Part shown: one piece after another, positions 53,144-63,579 of the stretch
Numbering within the stretch: position 1 is the first letter of the stretch
Layout: each line of letters opens with the position of its first letter
From: CAYWMY01 sp046352935
GTDB lineage: Bacteria; Pseudomonadota; Gammaproteobacteria; Steroidobacterales; Steroidobacteraceae
Length of the DNA: 64,000 nt
Reading direction: 5' to 3'
Assembly (NCBI GenBank): GCA_046352935.1
Contig: JAXMGR010000002.1
Location: 207,674 to 271,673 of the forward strand
Notes under the pieces: generated by a model
Databases searched by the model: none
Told to the model about the DNA's origin: nothing
Seen by the model: only the letters and a program-made list of their open reading frames with translations
Translations under genes and position numbers: made by a program

Positions 53144-55487
53144 ATGACCTCGAACTGGATGGGTCGGCTGCGCCGGGCCGCGGCGCAGCGCCTGGGTATC
53201 GAAGAACCCGCAACGGCAAGACAATGGCTCTGGCGCCTGTTCGTGCGCCCGGCGCCTGCGCGCGCGGCGCACCCGCTGCCCGCGTGGCTCGCGGGCCTGC
53301 AGCGCCTCGGGCAGTTCGTCGATGCGCGCCTCAAGAGCATCGATCTGGACCGCCATTTCCGCGATCTCACGGGCACGGGCGAGCCCGGGCCCGACTGGCC
53401 GCGCCGCGCGGTGGCACTCGGCCTCGCGGCCGCCATCGGCTGGCTCATCGTCACGACCCCGCTGCCGCTGTGGGGACAGGTGCTGTTCTTCACGGGCACG
53501 CTCAGCATCGTGCTGCTGCTGCACCGGATCCCGGGTCACGCGGCGCTGCTCGCGATGATCGCGATCTCCTGCGTGGTCTCGGCTCGCTACATCTGGTGGC
53601 GCGTGACCGAGACCATGGACCTGCAGTACACGACCGACTATCTCGTCGGCGGGCCGCTGCTGCTGGCCGAGCTCTACACCTGGACCGTGCTGTTCCTGGG
53701 CTACCTGCAGACGGCCTGGCCGCTCGGACGCGGGGCCGTGCCGCTGCCGGACGACCGCAGCCGCTGGCCCACGGTGGACGTCTTCATCCCGACCTACAGT
53801 GAACCGCTCGAGGTCGTGCGCCCGAGCGTGCTCGCCGCGCTCGCGCTCGACTGGCCGGCCGGGAAGCTGCGGGTCTGGCTGCTCGACGACGGCCGGCGCG
53901 CCGAGTTCCGCGAGTTCGCCAGCGAGGTCGGCGCGCGCTATCTGACGCGCCCCGACAACCGCCACGCGAAGGCCGGCAACCTCAACCATGCGCTGGCCCG
54001 TTCCGACGGCGAGTTCGTCGCCGTGTTCGACTGTGACCACATCCCGACGCGCAGCTTCCTCACCGCGACGCTGGGCTGGCTCGTACGCGACGGCCGCTGC
54101 GCGATCGTGCAGACGCCCCACAACTTCTTCAGCCCCGATCCGTTCGAGCGCAACCTGGGCGCGTTCCGGCGCGTGCCCAACGAGGGCGAACTCTTCTACG
54201 GCGTCGTGCAGGACGGCAACGACCTGTGGAACGCGACTTTCTTCTGCGGCTCCTGCGCGGTGATCCGGCGCGCGCCGCTACTCGAGGTCGGCGGCTTCGC
54301 GACCGACACCGTGACCGAGGACGTGCACACGGCGCTGCGCCTGCACGACCGCGGCTACCGCTCGGCCTACGTGAACCGCATCCTGGCGAACGGGCTGGCC
54401 ACGGAGAACCTGCCGCGGCACATCGCCCAGCGCACGCGCTGGGCGCGCGGCATGGTGCAGCTGTTCCGGCTCGACAACCCGCTCAGCCGGCGCGGCCTGA
54501 GCTGGGCGCAGCGGCTGTGCTACAGCAACGCGATCCTGAACTTCTTCAACGGCCTGCCGCGGCTCGTCTTCCTCGTCGCGCCGCTCATGTACCTCTATTT
54601 CGAGCGCTACATCATCCACGCGCAGGCCGTGGCGATCCTGCTCTACGCGCTGCCGCACATGGTGCACGCTCACTTCGCGAACACGCGCGTGCGCGGCCGT
54701 TTCCGGCATTCGTTCTGGGCCTCCGTCTACGAGTCGGTGCTCGCCTGGTACCTCGTGATGCCGACGCTGCGCGTGCTCGTCAACCCGCAGAGCGGCCGCT
54801 TCAACGTCACCGCGAAGGGCGGCCTCATCGACCGGAGCTATTTCGACTGGACGGTGGCCACGCCGAACGCGGTGCTGGTGCTGCTGAACCTCGGCGGCCT
54901 CGCTTTCGGCGTCAGTCGACTGCTCGAGGGCAACCCGCAGGACCTGGGCGCGCTGGTCATGAACATGTCCTGGACCACGTTCAACCTGATCACGCTGGGT
55001 GCGACACTCGCGGTCGCCGCCGAGGCGCCGGCAGGTGCGTCGCGCACACCGCATCGTCGCGACGCTCGACGCGCGGCTGCGGCTCGCCGACGGCACGGTG
55101 CTGCCGGCCCGCACCTCGGACGTCTCGCTGACGGGCGTCGGCATCCGGCTCGACGCGTCCGCGCCGCTGCCCGCGGGCGAGCGCGTGGAACTGCATCTCG
55201 ACGGCGGCGATGCGAGCGTGACGATTCCCGCGCGCATCGCCAAGCAGGACGGCGCCGGTGTCGGCCTCGAGTACGAGCCGCTCACGCTCGCGCAGGAGGC
55301 CGCGCTGGTGCAGTGCACCTTCGCCAACCCCCGCATCTGGGAGGGATGGCGCGACGCGCATGCGCGTGATGCGCTGCTGGAGTCCGTCACCGGCATGCTC
55401 GGCATGGCCGCGCGCGGCTACGCCGGAGCCCTGAAGGACATTTTCGAACGCCTGAGGACGCACAGACATGCAACCGCGAACGCCTGA
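53144..55487 (+). pseudogene. bcsA: Cellulose synthase catalytic subunit BcsA, frameshifted before the PilZ domain
   Basis: The first frame (from ATG 53144) encodes membrane helices and a GT2 domain with all catalytic motifs: LLDDGRR, DCDH, TVTEDVHTA and the cyclose-binding QRTRWARG, followed by the C-terminal helices. At 55028-55029 there is one C too many. Dropping it joins the frame to RRQVRRAHR, the c-di-GMP-binding RxxxR box, and then to a normal PilZ domain (DVSLTG = DxSxxG) ending at 55487. Unrepaired, the first frame runs on to 55369 as Arg-rich nonsense, leaving an enzyme without its c-di-GMP switch. A sequencing error is possible, but bcsC nearby has four similar lesions. It makes beta-1,4-glucan from UDP-glucose. 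Confidence 0.88.
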
Positions 55488-58122
55488 AGCTTCCCGCCTC
55501 CGCTCCGCGCTGGTTCCGCTCGCGCTCGGCGCCGCCCTGCTGCTCGCGGGCGCGGGCATCGCCGCTGCGGCCGCCACGGCAGCGGCCCCGAAGGTCGCGG
55601 CGCCTGCGGCCACGGGCCCGGCCACCGCTGCTCCGGCGCTCACGCCGAGCCCGCGTGCCTTCGACAGCCTGGGCTTCGCGCGCTCCATCCGCCTGAGCGG
55701 CGATCACAACAGCGTGACGGTGCCGTTCAGCCTGCGGCTCGACGAGGTCGCGCGCCACGCACGCCTGCAGCTGCGCTTCACGGCCTCGCCCGCGCTGCTG
55801 CCCGAGCTGTCGCACCTGAAGGTGTCGCTGAACGGCCAGATGGTCGCCACACTCGCGCTGCCGAAGGAGGCGGGCGGCACGACCCAGGCCCGCGAGGTCG
55901 AGATCGATCCGCGGCTCGTCTCCGACTACAACGAGCTGAAGCTGCAGCTGATCGGCCACTACGTGCTCGAATGCGAGGACCCGTTCCACGACTCGATCTG
56001 GCTCGAGATCGCACCGGACAGCACCATCGCGCTCGACGTCGAACGCGTGGTGCTCGCGGATGACCTGGCGCTGCTGCCGGCGCCGTTCTTCGACCGCCGC
56101 GACAACCGTCCCGTCGAAGTGCCGTTCGTGTTCGCCGCGATGCCCGAGCCCAGGGTGCTGCGCGCCGCCGGCGTGATGGCGTCCTGGTTCGGCGCGCTGG
56201 CCGACTACCGTTCCACGCGCTTCCCGCTCGCCGTCGGCGCCCTGCCCGGACGCCACGCGGTCGCGCTCGTGGTCAACGGCCAGTCGCTGCCGGGCCTCGA
56301 ACTCGGGTCCGTGTCCGTACCCACGATCTCGGTGCGGCGCGTCGGCGTGGACGGCCTGCAGAAGCTGCTCGTGATCCAGGGCCGTGACGCGGCCCAGGTC
56401 GAAACCGCCGTCCATGCACTGGTGTCCGGCCGCGCGGTGTTCACGGGCCCGCGCGCGACGGTGACGCAGCTGGATCCGGGGGAGCCGCGCGCGGCCTACA
56501 CGGGCCCGCGCTGGATCCCGACGGACCGCCCCGTGAAGTTCTCCGAACTCGTGCGGCGGCCCGCCGAACTGCAGTCACGCGGCTACACGCCCGATCCCGT
56601 GCGCCTGCCGCTGCGCGTGCCGGCCGATCTCTATGCCGGGTTCAGCAACGGTGTGCCGATCTCGCTGCGCTACCGCTACTCGCCGCCGGTGACGAGCAAC
56701 GCCTCGGCGCTCGACGTCGCCGTCAACGATCATTACCTGCAGACCTTCCGCCTGCAGCCGAGCGGCGCGCTCGGCAACACGGGCCGCTTCTCGCTGCCGC
56801 TCATCGACAGCCAGGACTGGCTCGGCCCCGCGGAAGTCGAGATCCCGGCCTTCGAACTCGGCAGTGACAACGAGCTGCAGTTCCAGTTCCGCTTCGAGCC
56901 GGACAAGCAGGGCCGCTGCCGCTCGACGCCGCTCGACAACATGCTGGGCTCGATCGATCCGGATTCGACGATCGACCTGAGCAGCCTGCCGCACTACAAG
57001 AAGATGCCCGACCTTGCGGCCTTCGCGGCCTCGGGCTACCCGTTCACGCGCTACGCCGACCTCGGCGCGACCACGGTCGTGTTCCCCGACGGCGCGATCG
57101 ACCGCACCGAGGCCGAGACCTATCTCGCGCTGCTCGGACGGCTCGGCCGCTGGACCGGTGTGCCGGCGCTCTTCCACGAGGTCTCGAACGTCGCGGCACT
57201 GAAGAAGGATGTCGATCGCGACCTGCTGCTGATCGGCCGCGCGCTGGCGGGAGCGCAGAAGCTCGGCTGGGAAGAGGACCTGCCCGCGATCGTCGCGGCC
57301 AGCCGGCGCGTGATGCGACCGGCCGATCCCGTGCTCGGCCAGGCCTACGACCTGCGCCCCGTGCACGAAGAACGCGCCCGTCCCGAGGGTCGCGTCGAAG
57401 TCGAGGCGCAGGGCGACCTCGGCGCCGTCGTCAGCTTCGAGTCACCGCTCGAGGACGGCCGCACGGTGGTCGCCGTGACCGGCACGACCCCCGCGGCGCT
57501 GCGCATGACGCTCGCGGCGCTGTCCGATCCCGGACTGTCGCAGGGCATCCGCGGCGACGCGGCTTTCGTCCACGGCCGTGACATCAGCAGTTACGAGGTC
57601 GGCGAGACCTGGCACATCGGCGACCTCCGCTGGTGGCAGGTGATCTGGGTCCACCTCGCCCAGCACCCGCTGCTGCTCGTGGTGCTGGTGCTCGCGGGCG
57701 CACTGCTCGTCGCGCTGCTGCTGTACCGCGTGCTCCGGCGCCGTGCGGCACGACGACTCGCTGCGCAGGCCTGGAGACATGGGGTTCGAGCGGATGCACG
57801 GCGTCGGGCGGCGGGCGGCACTGCCGCTCGCGCTCGCGCTGCTGGCATCGGGTGCGGCCGCGGAGGTGCGCGCCGGCGCCTGTGCGGGCTGGCCCGCCTG
57901 GACCGGTTTCCGCGACACCTTCGTGAGCGCGGACGGCCGCGTGATCGACCGCAGCACGCCGCGACAGCACACCGTGTCGGAGGCGCAGGCCTATGCGCTC
58001 GTCTTCGCCCTCGCGGCGGACGAGCGCGGCGACTTCGAGCGCATCCTCGCGTGGACGACGGACAATCTCGCCGGGGGCGACCTGACGCAGCACCTGCCGG
58101 CCTGGCAGTGGGGCCGGCGTGA
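55468..58122 (+). CDS. bcsB: Cellulose synthase periplasmic subunit BcsB, with abnormal run-on C-terminus
   Basis: The N-terminal signal (to ~residue 35) precedes the two carbohydrate-binding/flavodoxin-like repeats of BcsB (for example VSLNGQMVATLALP, YVLECEDPFHDSIWLEIAPD, and LDVAVNDHYLQTFRL). One C-terminal membrane helix (LLLVVLVLAGALLVALLLYRVL, ~735-757) is where BcsB normally ends. Here the frame fails to stop and continues 115 more residues of Arg/Ala-rich sequence across the first 340 bases of bcsZ in another frame. The natural stop has probably been lost or shifted. The core looks intact. It guides the glucan across the periplasm and completes the BcsAB synthase. Confidence 0.85.
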   Translation: MQPRTPEASRLRSALVPLALGAALLLAGAGIAAAAATAAAPKVAAPAATGPATAAPALTPSPRAFDSLGFARSIRLSGDHNSVTVPFSLRLDEVARHARLQLRFTASPALLPELSHLKVSLNGQMVATLALPKEAGGTTQAREVEIDPRLVSDYNELKLQLIGHYVLECEDPFHDSIWLEIAPDSTIALDVERVVLADDLALLPAPFFDRRDNRPVEVPFVFAAMPEPRVLRAAGVMASWFGALADYRSTRFPLAVGALPGRHAVALVVNGQSLPGLELGSVSVPTISVRRVGVDGLQKLLVIQGRDAAQVETAVHALVSGRAVFTGPRATVTQLDPGEPRAAYTGPRWIPTDRPVKFSELVRRPAELQSRGYTPDPVRLPLRVPADLYAGFSNGVPISLRYRYSPPVTSNASALDVAVNDHYLQTFRLQPSGALGNTGRFSLPLIDSQDWLGPAEVEIPAFELGSDNELQFQFRFEPDKQGRCRSTPLDNMLGSIDPDSTIDLSSLPHYKKMPDLAAFAASGYPFTRYADLGATTVVFPDGAIDRTEAETYLALLGRLGRWTGVPALFHEVSNVAALKKDVDRDLLLIGRALAGAQKLGWEEDLPAIVAASRRVMRPADPVLGQAYDLRPVHEERARPEGRVEVEAQGDLGAVVSFESPLEDGRTVVAVTGTTPAALRMTLAALSDPGLSQGIRGDAAFVHGRDISSYEVGETWHIGDLRWWQVIWVHLAQHPLLLVVLVLAGALLVALLLYRVLRRRAARRLAAQAWRHGVRADARRRAAGGTAARARAAGIGCGRGGARRRLCGLARLDRFPRHLRERGRPRDRPQHAATAHRVGGAGLCARLRPRGGRARRLRAHPRVDDGQSRRGRPDAAPAGLAVGPA

Positions 58123-58948
58123 CGACGGGAGCTGGGGTCCGCTGGACGCGAACTCCGCGACCGATGCGGACCTCTGGCTGGCCTGGGCGCTCGCCCAGGC
58201 CGGCCGGCACTGGAACGCGCCCGGGTATCTCGATCTGTCGCACGCGATCGCGGCACGCGTCCTGCGCGACAGCGTTGCCGATGTTCCGCGGCTGGGACCC
58301 GTGCTGCTGCCCGCGCCGGAGGGCTTCCGCGATGCGGACGGCGGCGTGCGCCTCGATCCGGCCTACCTGCCGCTGCAGGTGCTGCGCGGCCTCGCGGCCG
58401 CACACGCCGAGCAACGCGAGCGCTGGCAGGCGCTCACCGACAGCACGATCGAAGTGCTGCACCGCTCGGCGCCACGCGGCCTCGCGCCCGACTGGGTGCG
58501 CGTGGACCGCGATGGACGGTTCGGATTCACGACACCCGCCGACGCCGTCGGCAGCTACGACGCGATCCGCGTCTATCTGTGGCTCGGCCTGCTGAACCCT
58601 GCCGAGCCTGCGCGCGCAGCACTCCTGCGCCGGTTCCGCCCCATGGCGCGTCTCGTGCGGCGCCTCGGCGGTCCGCCGGAGCGCGTCGACGCGCGCACCG
58701 GCCATGCATGGCGCGGCGACGCACCGGGCGCGTTCTCGGCAGCCGTCGCGCCCTGGCTCTCCGGGACGGAACCCGGACTCGCACGACGTCAGTGGCAGCG
58801 CGCCACGGAGCGTGCGCCCGCGCGGGATGAATACTACGGTCGCGCGCTCGTGCTGTTCGCGGAGGGCTGGCGGGAGGGCCGTCTGCGCTTCGGACCGGCG
58901 GGCGAGCTGCTGCGCACGGAGGCACGATGCGTCGCGAACGACGGCTGA
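57779..58948 (+). CDS. bcsZ: Periplasmic endo-beta-1,4-glucanase BcsZ (GH8)
   Basis: 389 residues from ATG 57779; GTG 57743 and ATG 57794 are alternatives. A signal peptide ends near ASGAAA. The GH8 domain aligns with E. coli BcsZ through most of its length: ADGRVIDRS, TVSEAQAYAL (with the catalytic Glu in the position of E. coli Glu55), NSATDADLWLAWAL and SYDAIRVYLWLG, with the catalytic Asp. It trims cellulose during export. The first third overlaps the bcsB run-on in a different frame. Reading frame and catalytic residues are intact. Confidence 0.92.
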   Translation: MGFERMHGVGRRAALPLALALLASGAAAEVRAGACAGWPAWTGFRDTFVSADGRVIDRSTPRQHTVSEAQAYALVFALAADERGDFERILAWTTDNLAGGDLTQHLPAWQWGRRDDGSWGPLDANSATDADLWLAWALAQAGRHWNAPGYLDLSHAIAARVLRDSVADVPRLGPVLLPAPEGFRDADGGVRLDPAYLPLQVLRGLAAAHAEQRERWQALTDSTIEVLHRSAPRGLAPDWVRVDRDGRFGFTTPADAVGSYDAIRVYLWLGLLNPAEPARAALLRRFRPMARLVRRLGGPPERVDARTGHAWRGDAPGAFSAAVAPWLSGTEPGLARRQWQRATERAPARDEYYGRALVLFAEGWREGRLRFGPAGELLRTEARCVANDG

Positions 58949-61316
58949 CGCCGCGCCTCGGCAGCGCCCTGCTCGTCGCGACACTCTGTCTCGTGGCGCC
59001 AGTGTCGCAGGCGGCCATGCCATCGCCGGCGCCCACGGTGATTGCGCCGGGACCGGATCCCGGCGCGAGTCTTTCGGCCCTGCTCGACAGCGCGCGGCTC
59101 CTGGCGCCAGCGCGGCCGCGACGACCTCAGCCGCGCCGCACTCGTGAAGCTCCTCAGTGTCGATCCGGGGCACCGTGAGGGCCTGCGGCTCCTCGCGGCC
59201 ATCGAGATCGAGGCCGGTCGTGCCACCGAAGCGGAACATCTCATCGCGCGCCTCGAGGCCGCGCATCGAGCTCCCCGGAGGCCGATGAACTGCGGGCGTT
59301 GTCCGCGGCAGCAGGATCGCAGGGCGTGTCCGTCGTCCGGGATCGCCTGCGCGCCATCGGTGGAGCGGGCGCGGCCACACCATCTCCGGCGGCTGTGTCG
59401 CAACTGCACCGCGGTCTGGCCGGCGCGGAATCGCCGACACGCGCCACCCCGCAGCCGCGCCCGCGACGACGCGTCACGATCAGCGTGCCGCCGGTCCGCG
59501 TCGCGGTCGCCACCCGCGCCGGTAACGACGCCGTCGCCGGGCGAGGCCGCTGTGACACCGGACCCGGCTGAACTCGCACGCGCGCACCGCAGCGAGGCCG
59601 ATGCGCTCCTCGCGCGCGGCGACGAAGCCACCGCCCTCCTCGCCCTGCAGAAAGCGATCGAGCTCGATCCAGCGTCGGCATGGGCGCGCTTCGATCTCGC
59701 GCGTCTCCAGCAGCGTGGCGGGTGACGCGGTCGCGGCACGAGCAACGATCGACGCAGGCGTCGAGGCCGCGCCCGACGACCCGGAGATGGCCTACGCCGC
59801 TGCGCTGTACTTCGCCGGCATCGACGCCGGGGCGCAAGCACGCGCGACGCTCGCCCGCATCGATCCGGCGCGCTGGAGCGACGGCATGGCCCGGCTCGAC
59901 ACGCGCCTGCGTGTCGCGGAACTGCTCGCCACGGCGCGCGCACGCGCCGATGCGGGCGACGCGCCGGGCACCCGCGCTGCGCTCGGCGAGGCGACCGCGC
60001 TCGCGCCCGCCGATGCCTCGGTACTCGTGCGTGCGGGATGGACGGCGCAGTCCGTCGGCGCCTACGCGCAGTCGCGCCGCTACTTCGACGACGCCGTGAG
60101 CGCGGCCCGCGTGACGGGCGCCAGTGACGAGGCCGCCGCGGCCGGACGCGGCATCGATCATCTGGAGTCGAAGCGCCAGCGCTTCGTGACCAGCGGCTTC
60201 GAATTCAGCGACAAGCCCGGCGACCGCGGCATCTCGCGCTTCGAACGGCGCATCGTGCCGGTCGAACTGCGCTGGGCCATCGACTACGACCGCTACCTGT
60301 TCGCGCACGCCGACTACCTCGACCTCTCGGCGGGGCGTCTCGACCTCGCGGACTACGCGGCCGTCACACGCTACGGCCAGCTGCTCGCGGCCGGGCCGCC
60401 GGGCCCGGGCGGCGAGCGACATCCGGGTGCGAGCGGCGTCATGGTCGGCGCGGGCTACGAGGACGATCACTGGCGCTTCGACGCGGGGCACCTGCCGGGC
60501 GGATTCCCCGTGAGTTACGCCGTCGGTGGCGCGCGGTACTCGACCCGCACGGCGGGCATCGACTGGAGCGCGGAGGCCGCACGACGGCCCGTCACCAGCA
60601 CGCTGATCTCCTTCGCGGGCGTGCGCGATCCCGCGAGCGGCGCGATCTGGGGCGGTGCACGGCGCACCGGGCTCACACTCAACGCCTCGCGCGAGCTCCG
60701 CGGCCACGAAGCCTACGGCCGGCTCGCGGTCAATGCGATCGACGGCCGCAACATCGCCGACAACACCGAGATCGAGCTGCGCGCGGGCTATGACTGGTAC
60801 GCGCGCGTGCGCGAGGACTCGCGGCTCACGGTCGGCACGAGCGCGACCTTCTGGCACTTCGAGCGCAACCAGCGCTTCCAGACCTTCGGCCACGGCGGCT
60901 ACTACAGCCCGCAGGCCAATCTGTCGGTGGCACTGCCCGTGCAGTGGTCGGGCACGCGCGGCCGCTGGTCCTGGCGTACGCGCGCGGCCGTCGCGTGGTC
61001 GACGACGCGCGAAGACGACGCGCTCTACCACCCGACCGACGCCGCGCTGCAGACACGGGCCGCTGCGCAAGCCGAGGCCAACGGCTTCGCGACTCCGATC
61101 CACGAGGGCGGACACGGCGGTGGAGTCAGCGGCTCCGCGTCGGGCAGCATCGAATACCGCATCACGGACGCCTGGAGCATCGGCGCGCGCTTCGAGATCG
61201 ACCGCTCCGAGGACTACGCGCCCGACACCATCGGCGTGTGGTTCCGCTACCGCTTCAACCGGCGCGGCGCCTTCTACGGTGCGCCGCGGCCACCGCGTGT
61301 GTACGCCTACTACTGA
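58927..61316 (+). pseudogene. bcsC: Cellulose export protein BcsC (TPR + outer-membrane barrel), four frameshifts and a shortened TPR region
   Basis: The reading frame is broken four times. A C is inserted at 59099-59101 (after ALLDSARL), a base is lost near 59278, another shift falls at about 59510-59525, and a G is inserted near 59719-59721. Corrected, it gives a signal peptide, a few TPR-like helices (LSRAALVKLLSVDPGHREGLRLL; ADALLARGDEATALLALQKA) and then a single long frame (59601-61316) with the BcsC C-terminal beta-barrel (for example RRTGLTLNASRELRGHEAYG and SIGARFEIDRSEDYAPDTIG). Total length ~795 residues, against ~1150 in E. coli, so most TPR repeats are missing too. It overlaps the end of bcsZ. 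A functional protein cannot be made from this sequence as given. Confidence 0.88.
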
Positions 61317-61330
61317 GCCGCCGCACCGTC

Positions 61331-62920
61331 ATGGGATTCTGGAACGTCTACTTCATCTGCAAGATCGCGCTGCACCTGGCGGGCAGCATCGCGCTGCATC
61401 CCTGGTTCAACCTCGCGCTCGCTGCGGTGCTGCTGCTGCCGCTGCCGCGTCCCGCGCTGCGGCTGCCGCGGCAGATCGCGGCGGTCGTCGCGGCCGTGGC
61501 GCTGCTGTACTACGAATCCTTCCTGCCGCCGTTCCGTTCGCTGATCAGCCAGGCGGGAGCGGTCACGGGCTTCAGCCTCGACTATCTCGGCGAGCTCGTC
61601 ACACGCGTCGTCGAGCCGCATCTCGTCGTCTGGCTCGTGCTGCTGGTGGCCGTGTACACCGTGCTGACGCGCTGGCTGCGCGTCACGAGCTTCGTGCTCC
61701 TGGCGCTCCTCGTCGTGCCGTTCCTGCCGCTGCCACGCGCGGGCAGCGGAGCGACAGCCCCCGTCGGCGCCGTGGCCGCAGCACCCTCGCCCTACGCCCG
61801 CGTCGACGATGGCTCGCGGCTCACGGCCTCGACGACCCCCGCGGAACTCGAACGCGCCGTCGATCGCTTCTTCGCCCGCGAGGAGCGGCGCACGCTGGCC
61901 TTCCCGCCTGTCACGCAGGACGTCGACATCATCATGATCCAGGTCTGCTCGCTGGCCTGGGCGGACCTGAACGCGATCGGGCAGCAGAACCACCCTCTGC
62001 TCTCCCGCTTCGACGTGCTGTTCACGAACTTCAACAGCGCGGCGAGCTACAGCGGGCCCGCGGCGATCCGCCTGCTGCGCGGCACCTGCGGGCAGGAGCC
62101 GCACGACGCGCTCTACGATCCCGTCGCGCCGGAGTGCCAGCTCATGACGCGGCTGCAGCAGGCCGGATTCCGGCCGCAGCTGCTCATGAACCACGACGGC
62201 CACTTCGGCAACTTCCGCAGCGACGTCGCCGGTCGGGGCGGTCTCGACGTGGCGCCGCAGCCGACCGGCACGGCACGCGTCACGATGCAGAGCTTCGACG
62301 GCACACCCATCACCGGGGACTACGACACGCTGCACGACTGGTGGCAGCGGCGTCGCGCGGGCCGGGATCCGCGCGTCGCGCTGTACTACAACACGATCTC
62401 GCTGCACGACGGCAACCGGCTGCCGGAAGCGGGCGGCTGGCTGAAGAGCTATCCGCGGCGCGCGCGCCGGCTGCTCGACGATCTCGACCGCTTCATCGGC
62501 GAACTGGAAGGGTCCGGCGCGCGGGCCATCGTCGTCGTGATCCCGGAACACGGCGCCGCGTACCACGCGACGCCCGGCGGCATCGCGGGGCTGCGCCAGG
62601 TGCCGGGCCCCGACGTCACGCTCGTGCCGGTCGGCGTACGGCTCGTCGGCCTGCCGCTGCAGGCGACGTCAAGGCCGCTGCGTGTGGAGGCCAGCACCAG
62701 CTATCTCGGCCTCAACCAGTTCCTCGCCAACGTCATGACGGCCGTCGAGAGGAACTCCGGCCCCATCGCACTGCGGCCGCTCGTTGCGCAGTTGCACGCC
62801 ACGCCGTTCGTCGCCGAGCACGACGGACTCATGGTGGTGCGCGCCGGCGAGGGCTATTACCTGCGCAGCCCCGACCGGCGCTGGAAAGCGGAGACATTCC
62901 CCGTGCCGGGAGGGAGATGA
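61331..62920 (+). CDS. bcsG: Cellulose phosphoethanolamine transferase BcsG
   Basis: 529 residues from ATG 61331, 15 bases after the bcsC stop. About four or five membrane helices occupy the first ~140 residues. The periplasmic domain matches E. coli BcsG closely: IQVCSLAWADLNAIG, NSAASYSGPAAIRLLRGTCG (Ser nucleophile, 35 residues after the Cys, the same spacing as E. coli C243 and S278), YNTISLHDGN (His) and VVVIPEHGAAY (Glu-His metal ligands). It transfers phosphoethanolamine from phosphatidylethanolamine to cellulose. The frame is intact. bcsE, bcsF, bcsQ and bcsR are not in the window. Confidence 0.95.
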   Translation: MGFWNVYFICKIALHLAGSIALHPWFNLALAAVLLLPLPRPALRLPRQIAAVVAAVALLYYESFLPPFRSLISQAGAVTGFSLDYLGELVTRVVEPHLVVWLVLLVAVYTVLTRWLRVTSFVLLALLVVPFLPLPRAGSGATAPVGAVAAAPSPYARVDDGSRLTASTTPAELERAVDRFFAREERRTLAFPPVTQDVDIIMIQVCSLAWADLNAIGQQNHPLLSRFDVLFTNFNSAASYSGPAAIRLLRGTCGQEPHDALYDPVAPECQLMTRLQQAGFRPQLLMNHDGHFGNFRSDVAGRGGLDVAPQPTGTARVTMQSFDGTPITGDYDTLHDWWQRRRAGRDPRVALYYNTISLHDGNRLPEAGGWLKSYPRRARRLLDDLDRFIGELEGSGARAIVVVIPEHGAAYHATPGGIAGLRQVPGPDVTLVPVGVRLVGLPLQATSRPLRVEASTSYLGLNQFLANVMTAVERNSGPIALRPLVAQLHATPFVAEHDGLMVVRAGEGYYLRSPDRRWKAETFPVPGGR

Positions 62921-62945
62921 GAGGCGGGCACAGGAGCGATCCCCG

Positions 62946-63473
62946 TCAGGTCGCCCGCCATCCGCTCCTGAGCCACGGCGTCGCCGCCGCCATCTTGTCG
63001 CCGTCGAAGCCGATCCTCACGGTCGGGGTGAACTCGATGATGACGCGCGCGGGCGAATCAAGGAAATCGACGAACTTCTGCACGAACTCGGGACCCATCG
63101 GGCCATACAGCCGCTCGGCCAGGGCGCGATAGAACCAGTCGGCGAGCGGGCGGTTGCCCTTGTGGACGACGGTCGTGCCCTTGTAGGTGATCGTCTTGCC
63201 GCCCCCGAGTTTCGTGCCCGTCGACGTGACGCAGACGGATGCGGCGGGGTTGCGCCGGATCGCAGGCACCCGCTTCCGCTGCTCGGCGGACGTGAGCCAG
63301 ATCTTCCCGGACGCGGCGACGAACGACATGATGACGCCCACCGGTTCGCAGTTCTTCGTCACCCACATGAAGACGCATTCCGTCTGCTTCTCCAGCAGTT
63401 CGTGCTCGCGCTCCGGGTCCAGCCCGAAGGCGGTGATGTCCTCGTAATTCTCGAGCGTGTTCGTGTCGGTCAT
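62946..63473 (-). CDS. Pyridoxamine 5'-phosphate oxidase-like (FMN-binding split barrel) protein
   Basis: 175 residues from ATG 63473 (AGGACC just upstream; the longer frame to 63542 is not needed). It fits the general-stress/PNPOx-like split-barrel family: VGVIMSFVAASGKIWLTSAEQRKRVPAIRRNPAAS-type strands near residues 40-75 and VIIEFTPTVRIGFDGDKM near the end. Relatives bind FMN or F420, or only haem. The substrate is unknown. It converges with bcsG. Confidence 0.85.
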   Translation of the reverse strand: MTDTNTLENYEDITAFGLDPEREHELLEKQTECVFMWVTKNCEPVGVIMSFVAASGKIWLTSAEQRKRVPAIRRNPAASVCVTSTGTKLGGGKTITYKGTTVVHKGNRPLADWFYRALAERLYGPMGPEFVQKFVDFLDSPARVIIEFTPTVRIGFDGDKMAAATPWLRSGWRAT

Positions 63474-63579
63474 GAGGTCCTGCTCCAGTCGGGTTCGTTC
63501 ACAGGCCGCGTCCGCCAGTGCCGCGATCGGCGCCCGTGGCACGCGACAGGATGTCGAAGACGTCCGTGAAAGACGATGT

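Noticed and set aside
60655..63132. An 825-residue plus-strand frame across bcsC and bcsG
   Set aside because: Runs over the bcsC barrel and bcsG in the wrong frame; Arg/Ala-rich and without family motifs.
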